From Catenulispora sp. GP43 (GTDB lineage Bacteria > Actinomycetota > Actinomycetes > Streptomycetales > Catenulisporaceae): a DNA stretch of 64,000 bases. How positions within the stretch are numbered: the first letter of the stretch is position 1; every line of letters begins with the position of its first letter. Location: the NCBI RefSeq assembly GCF_041260665.1, contig NZ_JBGCCT010000016.1, positions 186,001 through 250,000 of the forward strand. Reading direction: 5' to 3'. Made by a program: the position numbers and the translations under genes. Positions 44,806 through 52,721 of this stretch are shown piece after piece. Below the pieces are notes generated by a model. It ran no database searches. It had not been told where the DNA came from and worked only from the letters and a program-made list of their open reading frames with translations.

Positions 44806-47574
44806 ATGGCCGACTACTTCCCCGCCGGAATCCGATCCCGCCGGGTTCCGCTCACCGGCCGGGGCGAAGAACTGCGGGCGCTGACGGATCTGCTGGCCGG
44901 CGTGCGCGAGGGCATGAGCTCGGCGCTGGTGCTGGTCGGCGAGGCCGGCGTCGGCAAGACCAGGCTGCTGGACCACGTGGCCGAGACGGCGGCCGGGGTG
45001 CACGTCGTGCGCGCGGCCGGCGTCGAATCCGAGGCGCGCCTGGGCTTCGCGGCCCTTCACGGCCTGCTGCGTCCGTTCCTGGACGGCCTCGGCGCGCTGC
45101 CCGCTCCGCAGCGTGAAGCCCTCGCCTCGGCGTTCGGGATGCTCGCCGGGCCGCCGGCGGACCGTCATCTGGTCGGCATGGCGACCCTGACCCTGCTGGC
45201 CGGAGCGGCCTCGGCACAGCCGCTGCTGTGCCTGATCGACGACGTGCACTGGCTCGACCGGGAGTCCCGCGACGCGCTGGCGTTCGTCGGCCGCCGCCTC
45301 GGCGCCGACGCGATCGGCTTCGTGCTGGCCGGCCGCGAGGAACCGGCCGGGCTGCGGGCCTTCGAAGGGCTCACGGTGTTGCCGGTCCGCGGTCTGGGCG
45401 AGGCCGACGCGCACGAACTGCTCGCGCTGTTCGTCGCCGGGCGGCTGGACCCGGCCGTGGCCGCGCGCATCGTCGCCGATACCGGCGGCAATCCCCTGGC
45501 GTTGATCGAGAGCATCGACGCGCTCAGCCCGGCGCATCTGGCGGGGACCGCGCCGCTGATCGGCCCGCTCCCGGTCGGGGACAGCCTGGAGGCCCACTTC
45601 GGCCAGCTGGTTGAAGGATTCCCCGAAGAGACCCGGACCTTCCTGGTATTGCTGTCGGCCACGCCCCCGCAGGACCCGCTGCTGCTGTGGCGCGCCGCCG
45701 CCGAACTCGGCGTGCCCGCCGAAGCCGCCGACGCCGCGATGACGACGGGCGTCCTCAAGCGCGGCCCGCTCATCGAGTTCCGCCACCCGCTGATCCGCTC
45801 GGCCGTCTATCGCGGAGCCGACGCAGCCGAACGCCGCCGGGTCCACGCGGCGCTCGCCGCGGCCAGCGATCCGGTCCGCAGTCCCGAGCGCCGGGCCTGG
45901 CACCGCGCCGAGGCGACGATCGGGCTCGACGACGAGGTGGCCGGCGAACTCGACACCGCCTCCGAACTCGCCCGCGCCCGAGGCGGCTACGCCGAGCGGG
46001 CCGCGCTGCTGGCCAAGGCGGCGCAGCTGTCGGTCGCCGGCCGGGGCGTCCGGCTGGTCGAGGCCGCCCGCGCGCACCTGATGCTCGGGGACCCGGCCGC
46101 CGCCAAGGCGATGCTCGACCAGGCCGAGCCCTTCCTGGCCGCCGACGATCCGGTGCTCCGGGCCCGGGCTATGCAGACCAGGGCCACGACAGACATCTAC
46201 TTCGAACGGATCGGGGGAGTGCTGCCCCGGATGCTGGACGCGGCCGACATCGTCGCCGGCGCCGATCCGGCCCTGGCCCGGTCGATTCTGATGGAGGGGC
46301 TTCTCGGGGCCCTGTGCGGGGATCCCGATCCGGTCGCGCCGAAGAGTTTCGGTGCGGCGGTGCTGGCTTCGCCGGCCGTGCGGTCGGTCGCACCGACCAG
46401 TGCGGACCTGCTCCTTCAGGGTTTCGCTCTGCGCGCCGACGGCGACTTCCCCCGGTCGGCGCCGCTGTTGAGGGCGGCCTTGGCGGCCATGGGCCGAGAC
46501 CGCGAGGTGATCGAACAGGGCGTTCGCCCGGCGACGCTGGCCCTGTACACCGCCGAGGAAGTCTGGGACGACGTCGGCGGGCACGAGGCCGCCGTGCTCG
46601 CCGAGGAGAACGAGCGCCGTGTCGGCGCGTTGGGCGCGCTGCGCTTCACGCTGGTGGTCCGGTCCTCGTGGGAGCTGCGCGCCGGCCGGTTCGCCGCGGC
46701 CACGGCGTGCCTGGACGAGGCCGAGGACCTCGCGGCCGTCGTCGGCGAGCCTGTGCCGGGGCCCGCCTACCGGGTCGAGCTGTCGGCGTGGAGCGGCCAG
46801 GAGAGGCAGGCCCGCGCCGCCGCGGACGAGCTCGTCCGCGGCCTGGCGAGGCCCTACGCGAACGGCGGGCTGGAGGACTGGGCCCGGAACTGCCTGGCTG
46901 TGCTGGACATCAGCCTCGGGCGCTACGCCGAGGCCCTGTCCTGCGCCCGCGTGGCATTCGAGAACGACAACGCGGGGGCCGCGCACCGGGCCCTGCCGGA
47001 CCTCATCGAGGCCGCCGTGCGCTGCGGCGACCACCGGACGGCGAAGGACGCCCTGCGCCGGTTGGCGGAGCGCGCGCCGGCGTCCGGCACGCCCTGGGCT
47101 CTGGGCCAGCTGGCGCGCGGCAGGGCCCTGATGGCGGACGACGACCAGGCCGAGGCCTTCTTCGCCGAGTCCGTGGCGCAGCTCGGCCGCGCGCGGATCC
47201 GGACGGAGCTGGCCCGGACCCACCTGCTCCACGGCGAGTGGCTGCGCCGGCGCAGGCGACGCGCCGACGCCCGGGCCGAGTTGCGGACCGCCTACGACAT
47301 GTTCGCGCAGATGGGCGCGGCGGCCTTCGCCGAACGCGCCCGGGTCGAGCTTCTGGCGACCGGCGAGCGCGCCCGGAGCCGGACCGGACCGGCCGGCCAC
47401 GATCTGACCCCGCAGGAGCGGCGGATCGCCGGGCTGGCGGCCTCGGGGGCGACGAACTCCGAGATCGCGACCCGGTTGTTCATCACCCAGTCGACCGTCG
47501 AGTACCACCTCAACAAGGTGTTCCGGAAGCTGGACATCACGTCCCGGCGGCAACTGCGCACGGTCCTTCAGTGA
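44806..47574 (+). CDS. LAL-family LuxR regulator 2
   Basis: A 922-residue LAL with LTGRGEELRALTDLLAGVR, Walker A GEAGVGKT (Lys51), Walker B IDDVHWLD, a helical repeat middle, and a C-terminal LuxR HTH (LTPQERRIAGLAASGATNSE, FITQSTVEYHLNKVFRKLD). The HTH and the N-terminal block closely resemble LAL 4 at 55534, so these two are the nearest paralogs. GGAGG is only 2 bases before ATG 44806, an odd spacing; no better start is visible before the conserved VPLTGR segment. It converges on the whiB gene with an 18-bp gap. Confidence 0.92.
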   Translation: MADYFPAGIRSRRVPLTGRGEELRALTDLLAGVREGMSSALVLVGEAGVGKTRLLDHVAETAAGVHVVRAAGVESEARLGFAALHGLLRPFLDGLGALPAPQREALASAFGMLAGPPADRHLVGMATLTLLAGAASAQPLLCLIDDVHWLDRESRDALAFVGRRLGADAIGFVLAGREEPAGLRAFEGLTVLPVRGLGEADAHELLALFVAGRLDPAVAARIVADTGGNPLALIESIDALSPAHLAGTAPLIGPLPVGDSLEAHFGQLVEGFPEETRTFLVLLSATPPQDPLLLWRAAAELGVPAEAADAAMTTGVLKRGPLIEFRHPLIRSAVYRGADAAERRRVHAALAAASDPVRSPERRAWHRAEATIGLDDEVAGELDTASELARARGGYAERAALLAKAAQLSVAGRGVRLVEAARAHLMLGDPAAAKAMLDQAEPFLAADDPVLRARAMQTRATTDIYFERIGGVLPRMLDAADIVAGADPALARSILMEGLLGALCGDPDPVAPKSFGAAVLASPAVRSVAPTSADLLLQGFALRADGDFPRSAPLLRAALAAMGRDREVIEQGVRPATLALYTAEEVWDDVGGHEAAVLAEENERRVGALGALRFTLVVRSSWELRAGRFAAATACLDEAEDLAAVVGEPVPGPAYRVELSAWSGQERQARAAADELVRGLARPYANGGLEDWARNCLAVLDISLGRYAEALSCARVAFENDNAGAAHRALPDLIEAAVRCGDHRTAKDALRRLAERAPASGTPWALGQLARGRALMADDDQAEAFFAESVAQLGRARIRTELARTHLLHGEWLRRRRRRADARAELRTAYDMFAQMGAAAFAERARVELLATGERARSRTGPAGHDLTPQERRIAGLAASGATNSEIATRLFITQSTVEYHLNKVFRKLDITSRRQLRTVLQ

Positions 47575-47592
47575 GCTCGCGGCAGGCGCCGT

Positions 47593-47856
47593 TCACCGCT
47601 TCCGTGCCGTCGCACGCTCGCGGCTGACGCCGCCCCAGACCCCGTGCCGCTCACCGGATTCCGCGGCGAAGCGGGCGCACTGTTCGCGGACCACGCAGCC
47701 TTGGCAGATTTCGCCGGCCGCCCTCTCCCTCTCCATCCGAGCCGTGCCCCGCTCGCCTGTCGGGGAGAAGAACCGGGCGCTCTCCAGGCCACGGCAGGCC
47801 GCGGACTGCTGCCAATCCCAAAGTGCGGCGAGTGGCCGCGTCCTCGCCGGCTTCAC
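47593..47856 (-). CDS. WhiB-family iron-sulfur protein, coupled to wrbA
   Basis: An 87-residue WhiB-like protein. Four Cys (21, 51, 54, 60) in the C-x29-C-x2-C-x5-C pattern bind a 4Fe-4S cluster, followed by the turn HGVWGG and a basic C-terminus RERATARKR for DNA contact. GTG 47856 overlaps the wrbA stop (GTGA) and there is no separate ribosome site, so it is translated by coupling. Wbl proteins sense oxygen, NO or redox state and modify sigma factor output. Being tied to a quinone reductase suggests a redox response; this is inference. Confidence 0.85.
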   Translation of the reverse strand: MKPARTRPLAALWDWQQSAACRGLESARFFSPTGERGTARMERERAAGEICQGCVVREQCARFAAESGERHGVWGGVSRERATARKR

Positions 47857-48470
47857 GTATCGCGCCCGCGCCGCAGGATCTCGGCGATCTCGATGGCGCG
47901 GCGGGTCTGGAACTGGACGGCGGCCAGCTCCAGCTCGCCGGGCGGGATCGCGCCGTTGTCCGAGATGTGGCTGGCGCCGTAGGGGTTGCCGGCCTGGAAC
48001 TGGATCGGGTCCGCGTAGCCGGGCGGGACGATGATGCAGCCCCAGTGGTAGTAGGTGTTGTTCATCGCGAGGATCGTGGACTCCTGGCCGCCGTGCGCGG
48101 TGGCGGTGGAAGTGAACGAGGATCCGATCTTGTCGACGAGTCGGCCCTGGCCCCACAGCGGTCCGGTGGTATCGATGAACTGCTTGAGTTGCGCGGCCGG
48201 CAGCCCGAAGCGGGTCGGCGAGCCCAGGAGGATCACGTCGGCCCACTCCAGATCGTCCAGGGCGGCCTCCATGATGTGTTGGGTGGTCGCGACATGCTCG
48301 GACCAGCCCTCGCTCGTGGCGATCGCCTCATCGGGCGCGAGTTCGCGGACCTTGCGCAGCCGTACTCGGGCGCCGGCCTTCTCAGCCTCCGTGGCCGCGG
48401 CCTTGGCCAGCTTGAAGACGCTGCCGGTGGCCGAGTAGTAGATGACTGCGACGTTGACGGGGGTTTCCAT
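47853..48470 (-). CDS. wrbA: WrbA-type NAD(P)H:quinone oxidoreductase
   Basis: A 205-residue flavodoxin-like protein. The FMN phosphate loop is YYSATGSVFKLAKAA, and GSPTRFGLPAAQLKQFIDTT and the STATAHGGQE segment are WrbA hallmarks. WrbA reduces quinones by two electrons and avoids semiquinone radicals. ATG 48470 has AAGGA 9 bases upstream; the earlier in-frame start at 48515 would run into the upstream stem-loop. It is followed by whiB with a 4-base overlap and preceded, 33 bp away, by a long interrupted palindrome. Confidence 0.9.
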   Translation of the reverse strand: METPVNVAVIYYSATGSVFKLAKAAATEAEKAGARVRLRKVRELAPDEAIATSEGWSEHVATTQHIMEAALDDLEWADVILLGSPTRFGLPAAQLKQFIDTTGPLWGQGRLVDKIGSSFTSTATAHGGQESTILAMNNTYYHWGCIIVPPGYADPIQFQAGNPYGASHISDNGAIPPGELELAAVQFQTRRAIEIAEILRRGRDT

Positions 48471-48503
48471 GAAACGCGGTCCTTCCAAAGGAGTACAGGT
48501 GGT

Positions 48504-48539
48504 GCGGGGCCGCACCGCCGATCGGCGCTGCGACCCCGC
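48504..48539 (-). terminator. Long interrupted palindrome between the hydrolase operon and wrbA-whiB
   Basis: A 36-base inverted repeat centred at 48521/48522: arms GCGGGG, CGCA and CGCCGA pair with TCGGCG, TGCG and CCCCGC with only two single-base mismatches. As RNA it is a near-continuous 16-pair stem. It lies 20 bp after the stop of the upstream hydrolase and 33 bp before wrbA, so it probably ends or attenuates the hydrolase transcript. A protein-binding palindrome is an alternative. Confidence 0.65.
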
Positions 48540-48559
48540 GGTAGTGCCGGTCGAGTGCC

Positions 48560-49456
48560 TCAGCCGGTCGCGTCGGCGGCCTCGACGATGAGGTCCTCGG
48601 CCCGGTCGGGGTGGGAGACCATGACCGCGTGCGAGGCGTTCGGGACGACGACCGTGTGGGCGCCGGCCCGCTTGGCCATGAACTTCTCGGTCGCGGCCGG
48701 GATCGCCTGGTTGGCCCCGGCGACCAGGTACCAGGACGGGATGGTCTTCCAGGCCGGGACGCCGCTGGCGCCCTGGAGGGCGGCCAGTGCCACCGGGCGC
48801 TGTTCGGCCGCCATCAGGTCGGCGGTGGACGCCGGGACGTCCGCGGCGAAGACCGCGCGGAACTTCGTCTGGTCGACGTATCCGTCCTCGCCGCCGCCGC
48901 CGGTGACCGAGTACGGCCGGACGACCAGCGCCGCACCGAGCTGGCTGCCCGGGTTCATCCCGGTCAGCCCCAGCGCGCTCTCGCCCTGGTCCGGGGCGAA
49001 CGCGGCGATGTAGACCAGGGCTTTGACATTGGCGTGCCCGACCGCGGCGTTGGTGATGACCGCGCCGCCGTAGGAGTGGCCGACCAGGATCACCGGTCCG
49101 GGGATGGTGCTCAGGATGCTGGAGACGTAGGCCGAGTCGCTGTCCAGTCCGCGCAGCGGGTTCGCCGCCGCGATGACCGGGTAGCCGTCGTGTTCCAGGC
49201 GGGTGATGACACCGTTCCAGCTGGAGGAGTCGGCGAAGGCGCCGTGGACCAGCACGACCGTGGGCTTGGGGCCGTGGTGCCTCGGCGCGCCGGCCGCGCT
49301 CTGTCGGCCTGCCGGGATCGGCGGATTCGCCGGCGCGGCCGAAGCCGAGGCGACAGCCGGGACCAGGAGAGCCGCGACAGCCAGCACGGCCGGCAGCGTG
49401 GCCCGCTTGCGGGCCCAGCGGTGCGGATGCGCCGCCGAGGGCGGGGTTTCAAGCAT
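48560..49456 (-). CDS. Exported alpha/beta-hydrolase (EstC-like esterase)
   Basis: A 298-residue hydrolase with a long signal peptide (RKRATLPAVLAVAALLVPAV, cleavage near ASAAPA). The core starts VVLVHGAFADSSSW; the nucleophile elbow GHSYGG has Ser128, and the base His is in NASHAVMVSHP. Such small hydrolases act on esters of aromatic or lactone-like compounds. A 15-residue repeat region separates signal and core. It begins 19 bp after the cupin gene and is the last gene before the palindrome at 48504. Confidence 0.83.
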   Translation of the reverse strand: MLETPPSAAHPHRWARKRATLPAVLAVAALLVPAVASASAAPANPPIPAGRQSAAGAPRHHGPKPTVVLVHGAFADSSSWNGVITRLEHDGYPVIAAANPLRGLDSDSAYVSSILSTIPGPVILVGHSYGGAVITNAAVGHANVKALVYIAAFAPDQGESALGLTGMNPGSQLGAALVVRPYSVTGGGGEDGYVDQTKFRAVFAADVPASTADLMAAEQRPVALAALQGASGVPAWKTIPSWYLVAGANQAIPAATEKFMAKRAGAHTVVVPNASHAVMVSHPDRAEDLIVEAADATG

Positions 49457-49475
49457 GGTTCTGCCTTTCTCCGTC

Positions 49476-49955
49476 TCAGGCGGTCGGCGGCGGTCCGGCG
49501 ACGCGCAGGTGGAAGGGGTCCGCGGAGGCGAGGATGCCGCCGATGTCGAAGGGCGCGGGCTCCTCGTCGAGGCGGGTCGCGGGCGTCCCGTTGGCGCTGA
49601 ACCACTCCTCGATGCGCGAGGGGCTGAACACGACGGCCAGCCGGGCGCTCTCCGAGCGGACCAGGTAGCTGTGCGGGACGCCGCGCGGCCCGTGCGCGAT
49701 CTGGCCGGTGTGCAGGTCCAGGCGCTTGTCGTCGACGAAGAAGGAGACCTCGCCGTCCAGGACGATCCAGACCTCGTCCTCATCCTCGTGGGCGTGCAGC
49801 GGGGGCGCGTGGCCGGCGGTGTCCAGGAACTCCATGACGCTCAGGGCGCCGTTGGTCCTGCTGCCGGGCACCAGGAGCCGGCTGCGGCCACCGAGGAACC
49901 AGAAGGGTTCGGATTCGGTGCCGGGGAACGTGTCGTCGGGGAACGGGGGGAGCAT
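49476..49955 (-). CDS. Cupin-domain protein
   Basis: A 159-residue single cupin. Motif 1 is HAPPLHAHEDEDEVWIVLDG with the two His and Glu metal ligands, and motif 2 is GQIAHGPRGVPHSY with the third His. Cytosolic. Family members are dioxygenases, isomerases or sensors; the substrate is not evident. Its ATG directly abuts the TAA stop of the upstream hydrolase (TAAATG), so the pair is co-translated. Confidence 0.85.
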   Translation of the reverse strand: MLPPFPDDTFPGTESEPFWFLGGRSRLLVPGSRTNGALSVMEFLDTAGHAPPLHAHEDEDEVWIVLDGEVSFFVDDKRLDLHTGQIAHGPRGVPHSYLVRSESARLAVVFSPSRIEEWFSANGTPATRLDEEPAPFDIGGILASADPFHLRVAGPPPTA

Positions 49956-50963
49956 TTACTTGTCTCCCTTCAGGAAGGTGAGGAGGATCTGCGCCATCTC
50001 CGCCGGGTGTTCCTCGTACATCCAGTGGCCGGAGTCGGGGACGACGACGCCGGTGACGTTCTTCGCGTACTTGCGGACCTGGTCGGGCACGAAGCTGCCG
50101 AGGCTGCCCGAGGCTCCGATCGCCAGCACCGGCATGGTGAGCTTGGTCTTCTGGTAGACCGCGTCGTTGGCCATGTCCTGCGGCAGGGTGCGGAACCACT
50201 GGAAGCTCGCTTCCAGGTGTGCGGGGTCCTTCAGATAGCTGGAGAACACCGCGATGTCGTTCGGGGTGACGGCGCCCTTGACGACTTCGAGGTCGTCGAT
50301 GAACTTGCTCGTCCACAACTCCTCCCGGCCGGTGATGAGCTCCTCGGGCAGGCCGTTGGTGAGCGCGAAGAACCCGAAGTGCCAGGCGCCGGGGCCGTCG
50401 GCGGTGAGCGAGGGGAAGGTGTAGATGCTCGGGTCCGGGATCGGTGCCTCGCTGAGCACGAGCTTGGTGACGTCCCGCGGATAGGCGGCGGCGTAGGAGT
50501 AGGCCACCATCGTTCCGATGTCGTGGCCGACCAGCCGGATGTCCTTGTCGTGCCCGATCCCGACCAGCAGGCCGTGGATGTCGGCCGCGAGGTCCTTCTT
50601 GTCGTAGCCGGTCGCCGGGGCGTCGCTGCGGCCCGCGCCGGGCAGGTCGGGGGCGATGACCGTGTAGTGCGCGGCGAGCGCCGGCATGACGTCCCGCCAC
50701 TCGTACCAGGTCTGCGGGTATCCGTGCAGCAGGACGAGGGTCGGGCCGTGGCCGCCGATCACGTAGTCGATGCCGGTCGTGCCGACCCGGACCTTGTGCT
50801 CGCTGAACCCGGCCGGCATGTGTTCGCCCGAGGACGCGGCCGGCGGGGACGTCGTGGCCTGCGCGGTCCCGGTGCTGATCGTGGTGGCGGCCAGCCCGAA
50901 GGCCGAGGCCACGGCCAGGGTGAGCATGACGCCCGGCCGGAAGACGGCATGGAGGTGCTTCAC
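49956..50963 (-). CDS. Exported epoxide hydrolase / haloacetate dehalogenase-like alpha/beta-hydrolase
   Basis: A 335-residue protein. A signal peptide (PGVMLTLAVASAFGLAATTI, cut near AQAT) precedes a core with LLHGYPQTWYEWR and the elbow GHDIGT, where Asp148 replaces the usual Ser. An Asp nucleophile plus DSGHWMYEEHP (His) defines the epoxide hydrolase/dehalogenase branch. GTG 50963 has CTGGAG 7 bases upstream; the longer open frame overlaps the SDR gene. It lies 29 bp after the SDR gene in the same operon. Confidence 0.83.
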   Translation of the reverse strand: MKHLHAVFRPGVMLTLAVASAFGLAATTISTGTAQATTSPPAASSGEHMPAGFSEHKVRVGTTGIDYVIGGHGPTLVLLHGYPQTWYEWRDVMPALAAHYTVIAPDLPGAGRSDAPATGYDKKDLAADIHGLLVGIGHDKDIRLVGHDIGTMVAYSYAAAYPRDVTKLVLSEAPIPDPSIYTFPSLTADGPGAWHFGFFALTNGLPEELITGREELWTSKFIDDLEVVKGAVTPNDIAVFSSYLKDPAHLEASFQWFRTLPQDMANDAVYQKTKLTMPVLAIGASGSLGSFVPDQVRKYAKNVTGVVVPDSGHWMYEEHPAEMAQILLTFLKGDK

Positions 50964-50992
50964 AGAGTGCTCCAGAGGGTGTGAGACGGGTG

Positions 50993-51781
50993 TTACAGGG
51001 TGCTGATCAGACCGCCGTCGATGACGACGTCCGAGCCGGTGATGTTCGCGGCCCGGTCGCCGGCCAGGAACAGGACGACGTCCGCGACCTCCTCCGGCCG
51101 GGTGAACCGGCCGGTGACGGCGTCGCCGGCGGCCTGCTCGGCGACCGCCCCGGCGGTGCTGCCGGTGGCCTTCGCGACGGTCGCCGCGACGCCCTCGTCG
51201 GCCAGCCACAGGCCGGTGGCGACCGGTCCGGGGCTGACGGTGTTGACGCGGACGCCCCGCGGGCCGACCTGCTTGGACAGCGCCTTGCAGAAGTTGGACA
51301 GCGCGGCCTTGGCGGCGCTGTAGTCGATGACGAGCGGGTCGGGCAGGAAGGCGTTCACGGAGCTGACCGTGACGACCGCCCCGGCGCCCCGCTCCACCAG
51401 GTGCGGCAGTGCAGCCCGGGTGGTGCGTACGGCGGCCAGGAAGTTGACGGCCAGCGTCGCGTCCCAGTCCTCGTCGGTCACCGCGAGGAAGCCCTCGACC
51501 CGCGGCCGGACCGCCCCGACGTTGTTGACCAGGATGTCCAGGCCGCCGAAGGCGAGGACAGCGGCCGCGACCAGTTCGGCCGGGCCGTCCGGCGCGGTCA
51601 GGTCCAGCTCGACCGCCAGGACCCCGCCGCCGGCGACGAGTCCCTTCAGCTCGGGGGTGATCTCCCGGGCGCCGGCCACCACCCGCGCGCCCTCGGAGAC
51701 CAGGGCTCGGGTCACGGCCAGTCCGATGCCGCGGCTCGCGCCGGTGACGACCGCTGTCTTGCCGGTCAGATGCAGGTCCAT
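50993..51781 (-). CDS. SDR-family oxidoreductase in the hydrolase operon
   Basis: A 262-residue classical SDR: cofactor motif TGASRGIG, NNVG, catalytic Ser in VSSVNAF and YSAAK (Tyr-x3-Lys), VNTVSPGPVATG, and the end GSDVVIDGG. ATG 51781 has AGGGGA 7 bases upstream. The alternative GTG 51787 in a GTGA overlap is too close to that site. Its start lies within 3 bp of the stop of the upstream hydrolase gene, so translation is coupled. Confidence 0.88.
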   Translation of the reverse strand: MDLHLTGKTAVVTGASRGIGLAVTRALVSEGARVVAGAREITPELKGLVAGGGVLAVELDLTAPDGPAELVAAAVLAFGGLDILVNNVGAVRPRVEGFLAVTDEDWDATLAVNFLAAVRTTRAALPHLVERGAGAVVTVSSVNAFLPDPLVIDYSAAKAALSNFCKALSKQVGPRGVRVNTVSPGPVATGLWLADEGVAATVAKATGSTAGAVAEQAAGDAVTGRFTRPEEVADVVLFLAGDRAANITGSDVVIDGGLISTL

Positions 51782-51783
51782 GC

Positions 51784-52590
51784 TCACATCCCCTGCCGGC
51801 GCAGCCAGTCCAGGGCGGTGCCGGCGACCTCGCGCCAGCCGCCGTCGATGGTCAGCGAGTGCCCGCGGTCGGGGAAGTCGGTGATGTCGGTGACCGCCTC
51901 GGAATGCCGGTACTGCTTGAGCGTCGCGCGGGTCACCGCCTCCGGGACGGTGTGGTCCTTGCCGCCGGTCATGAGCAGCAGCGGGCCGCGCGCGGCGTTG
52001 GCGGTGTCGACCTTGGCCGGCGAGTGCGGGTTGAAGTTCGCGGCGGCCGCCTCGAACAGCGGCCGGCCCGGGGCCGGCATCGTCCAGCGCTCGTACAGCG
52101 CGGAGGACTCCTCGGCGGTCAGCGCGTTGCCGAAAGCGAAGCGGAACTGCTCGGCGGTCAGTGATACGGCGCGGTGCTTGTTCGCCGGGTTCTTGAACAC
52201 CGGCAACGTGGCGCGCAGTGCGGACAGCGGCAGCGGGAGCACGCCCTTGATCTGCGCGGCGTCGATCGCGACCGCGGCGGCGGCCAGGTCCTGGCCCAGC
52301 AGCTTCTGCGCGATCATGCCGCCGAAGGAGTGCCCGATCAGGATGGGCGGGACCGGCAGCCCTCTGATGATCGCGGCGTAGTGCTCGACGACGTCGTCGA
52401 TGCCGTGGTCGGCGATGCTCTCGGGGTTGGCGCGGGCCTCCTCGACGGTGTCGGGGTCGCCGGGCCAGCCTGGGGCGGACGGATCGTAGCCTTCCTGCCG
52501 GAACAGGTCGATCCACGGCTCCCAGGACGTGGCGTGCAGCCACAGTCCGTGGATGAACAGGACGGGGGTCGGAGTCGTCGGTGTGGTCAT
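51784..52590 (-). CDS. Alpha/beta-hydrolase, first gene of the hydrolase operon
   Basis: A 268-residue cytosolic hydrolase: FIHGLWLHATSWEPW, the elbow GHSFGG (Ser88), GGKDHTVPEAV (acid) and DRGHSLTIDGG (base). Substrate unknown. ATG 52590 lies before the core with no convincing ribosome site; upstream in-frame codons run into the divergent promoter region. It opens a minus-strand series through 48560 with very short gaps, and it is divergent from LAL 3 (131 bp), which is a candidate activator. Confidence 0.83.
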   Translation of the reverse strand: MTTPTTPTPVLFIHGLWLHATSWEPWIDLFRQEGYDPSAPGWPGDPDTVEEARANPESIADHGIDDVVEHYAAIIRGLPVPPILIGHSFGGMIAQKLLGQDLAAAAVAIDAAQIKGVLPLPLSALRATLPVFKNPANKHRAVSLTAEQFRFAFGNALTAEESSALYERWTMPAPGRPLFEAAAANFNPHSPAKVDTANAARGPLLLMTGGKDHTVPEAVTRATLKQYRHSEAVTDITDFPDRGHSLTIDGGWREVAGTALDWLRRQGM

Positions 52591-52721
52591 GGCGAAAGCA
52601 CAACACGCGGGGTGTGGCCTTCGAACCGTGGAAAGACCCCAGTCCTGCGGGACCGCAGCTTGATCAACTATGCTGGCGAACTCGGCGGCGTGGCGCCGAC
52701 CTCTTCCCTTCAGGGAGCTTT

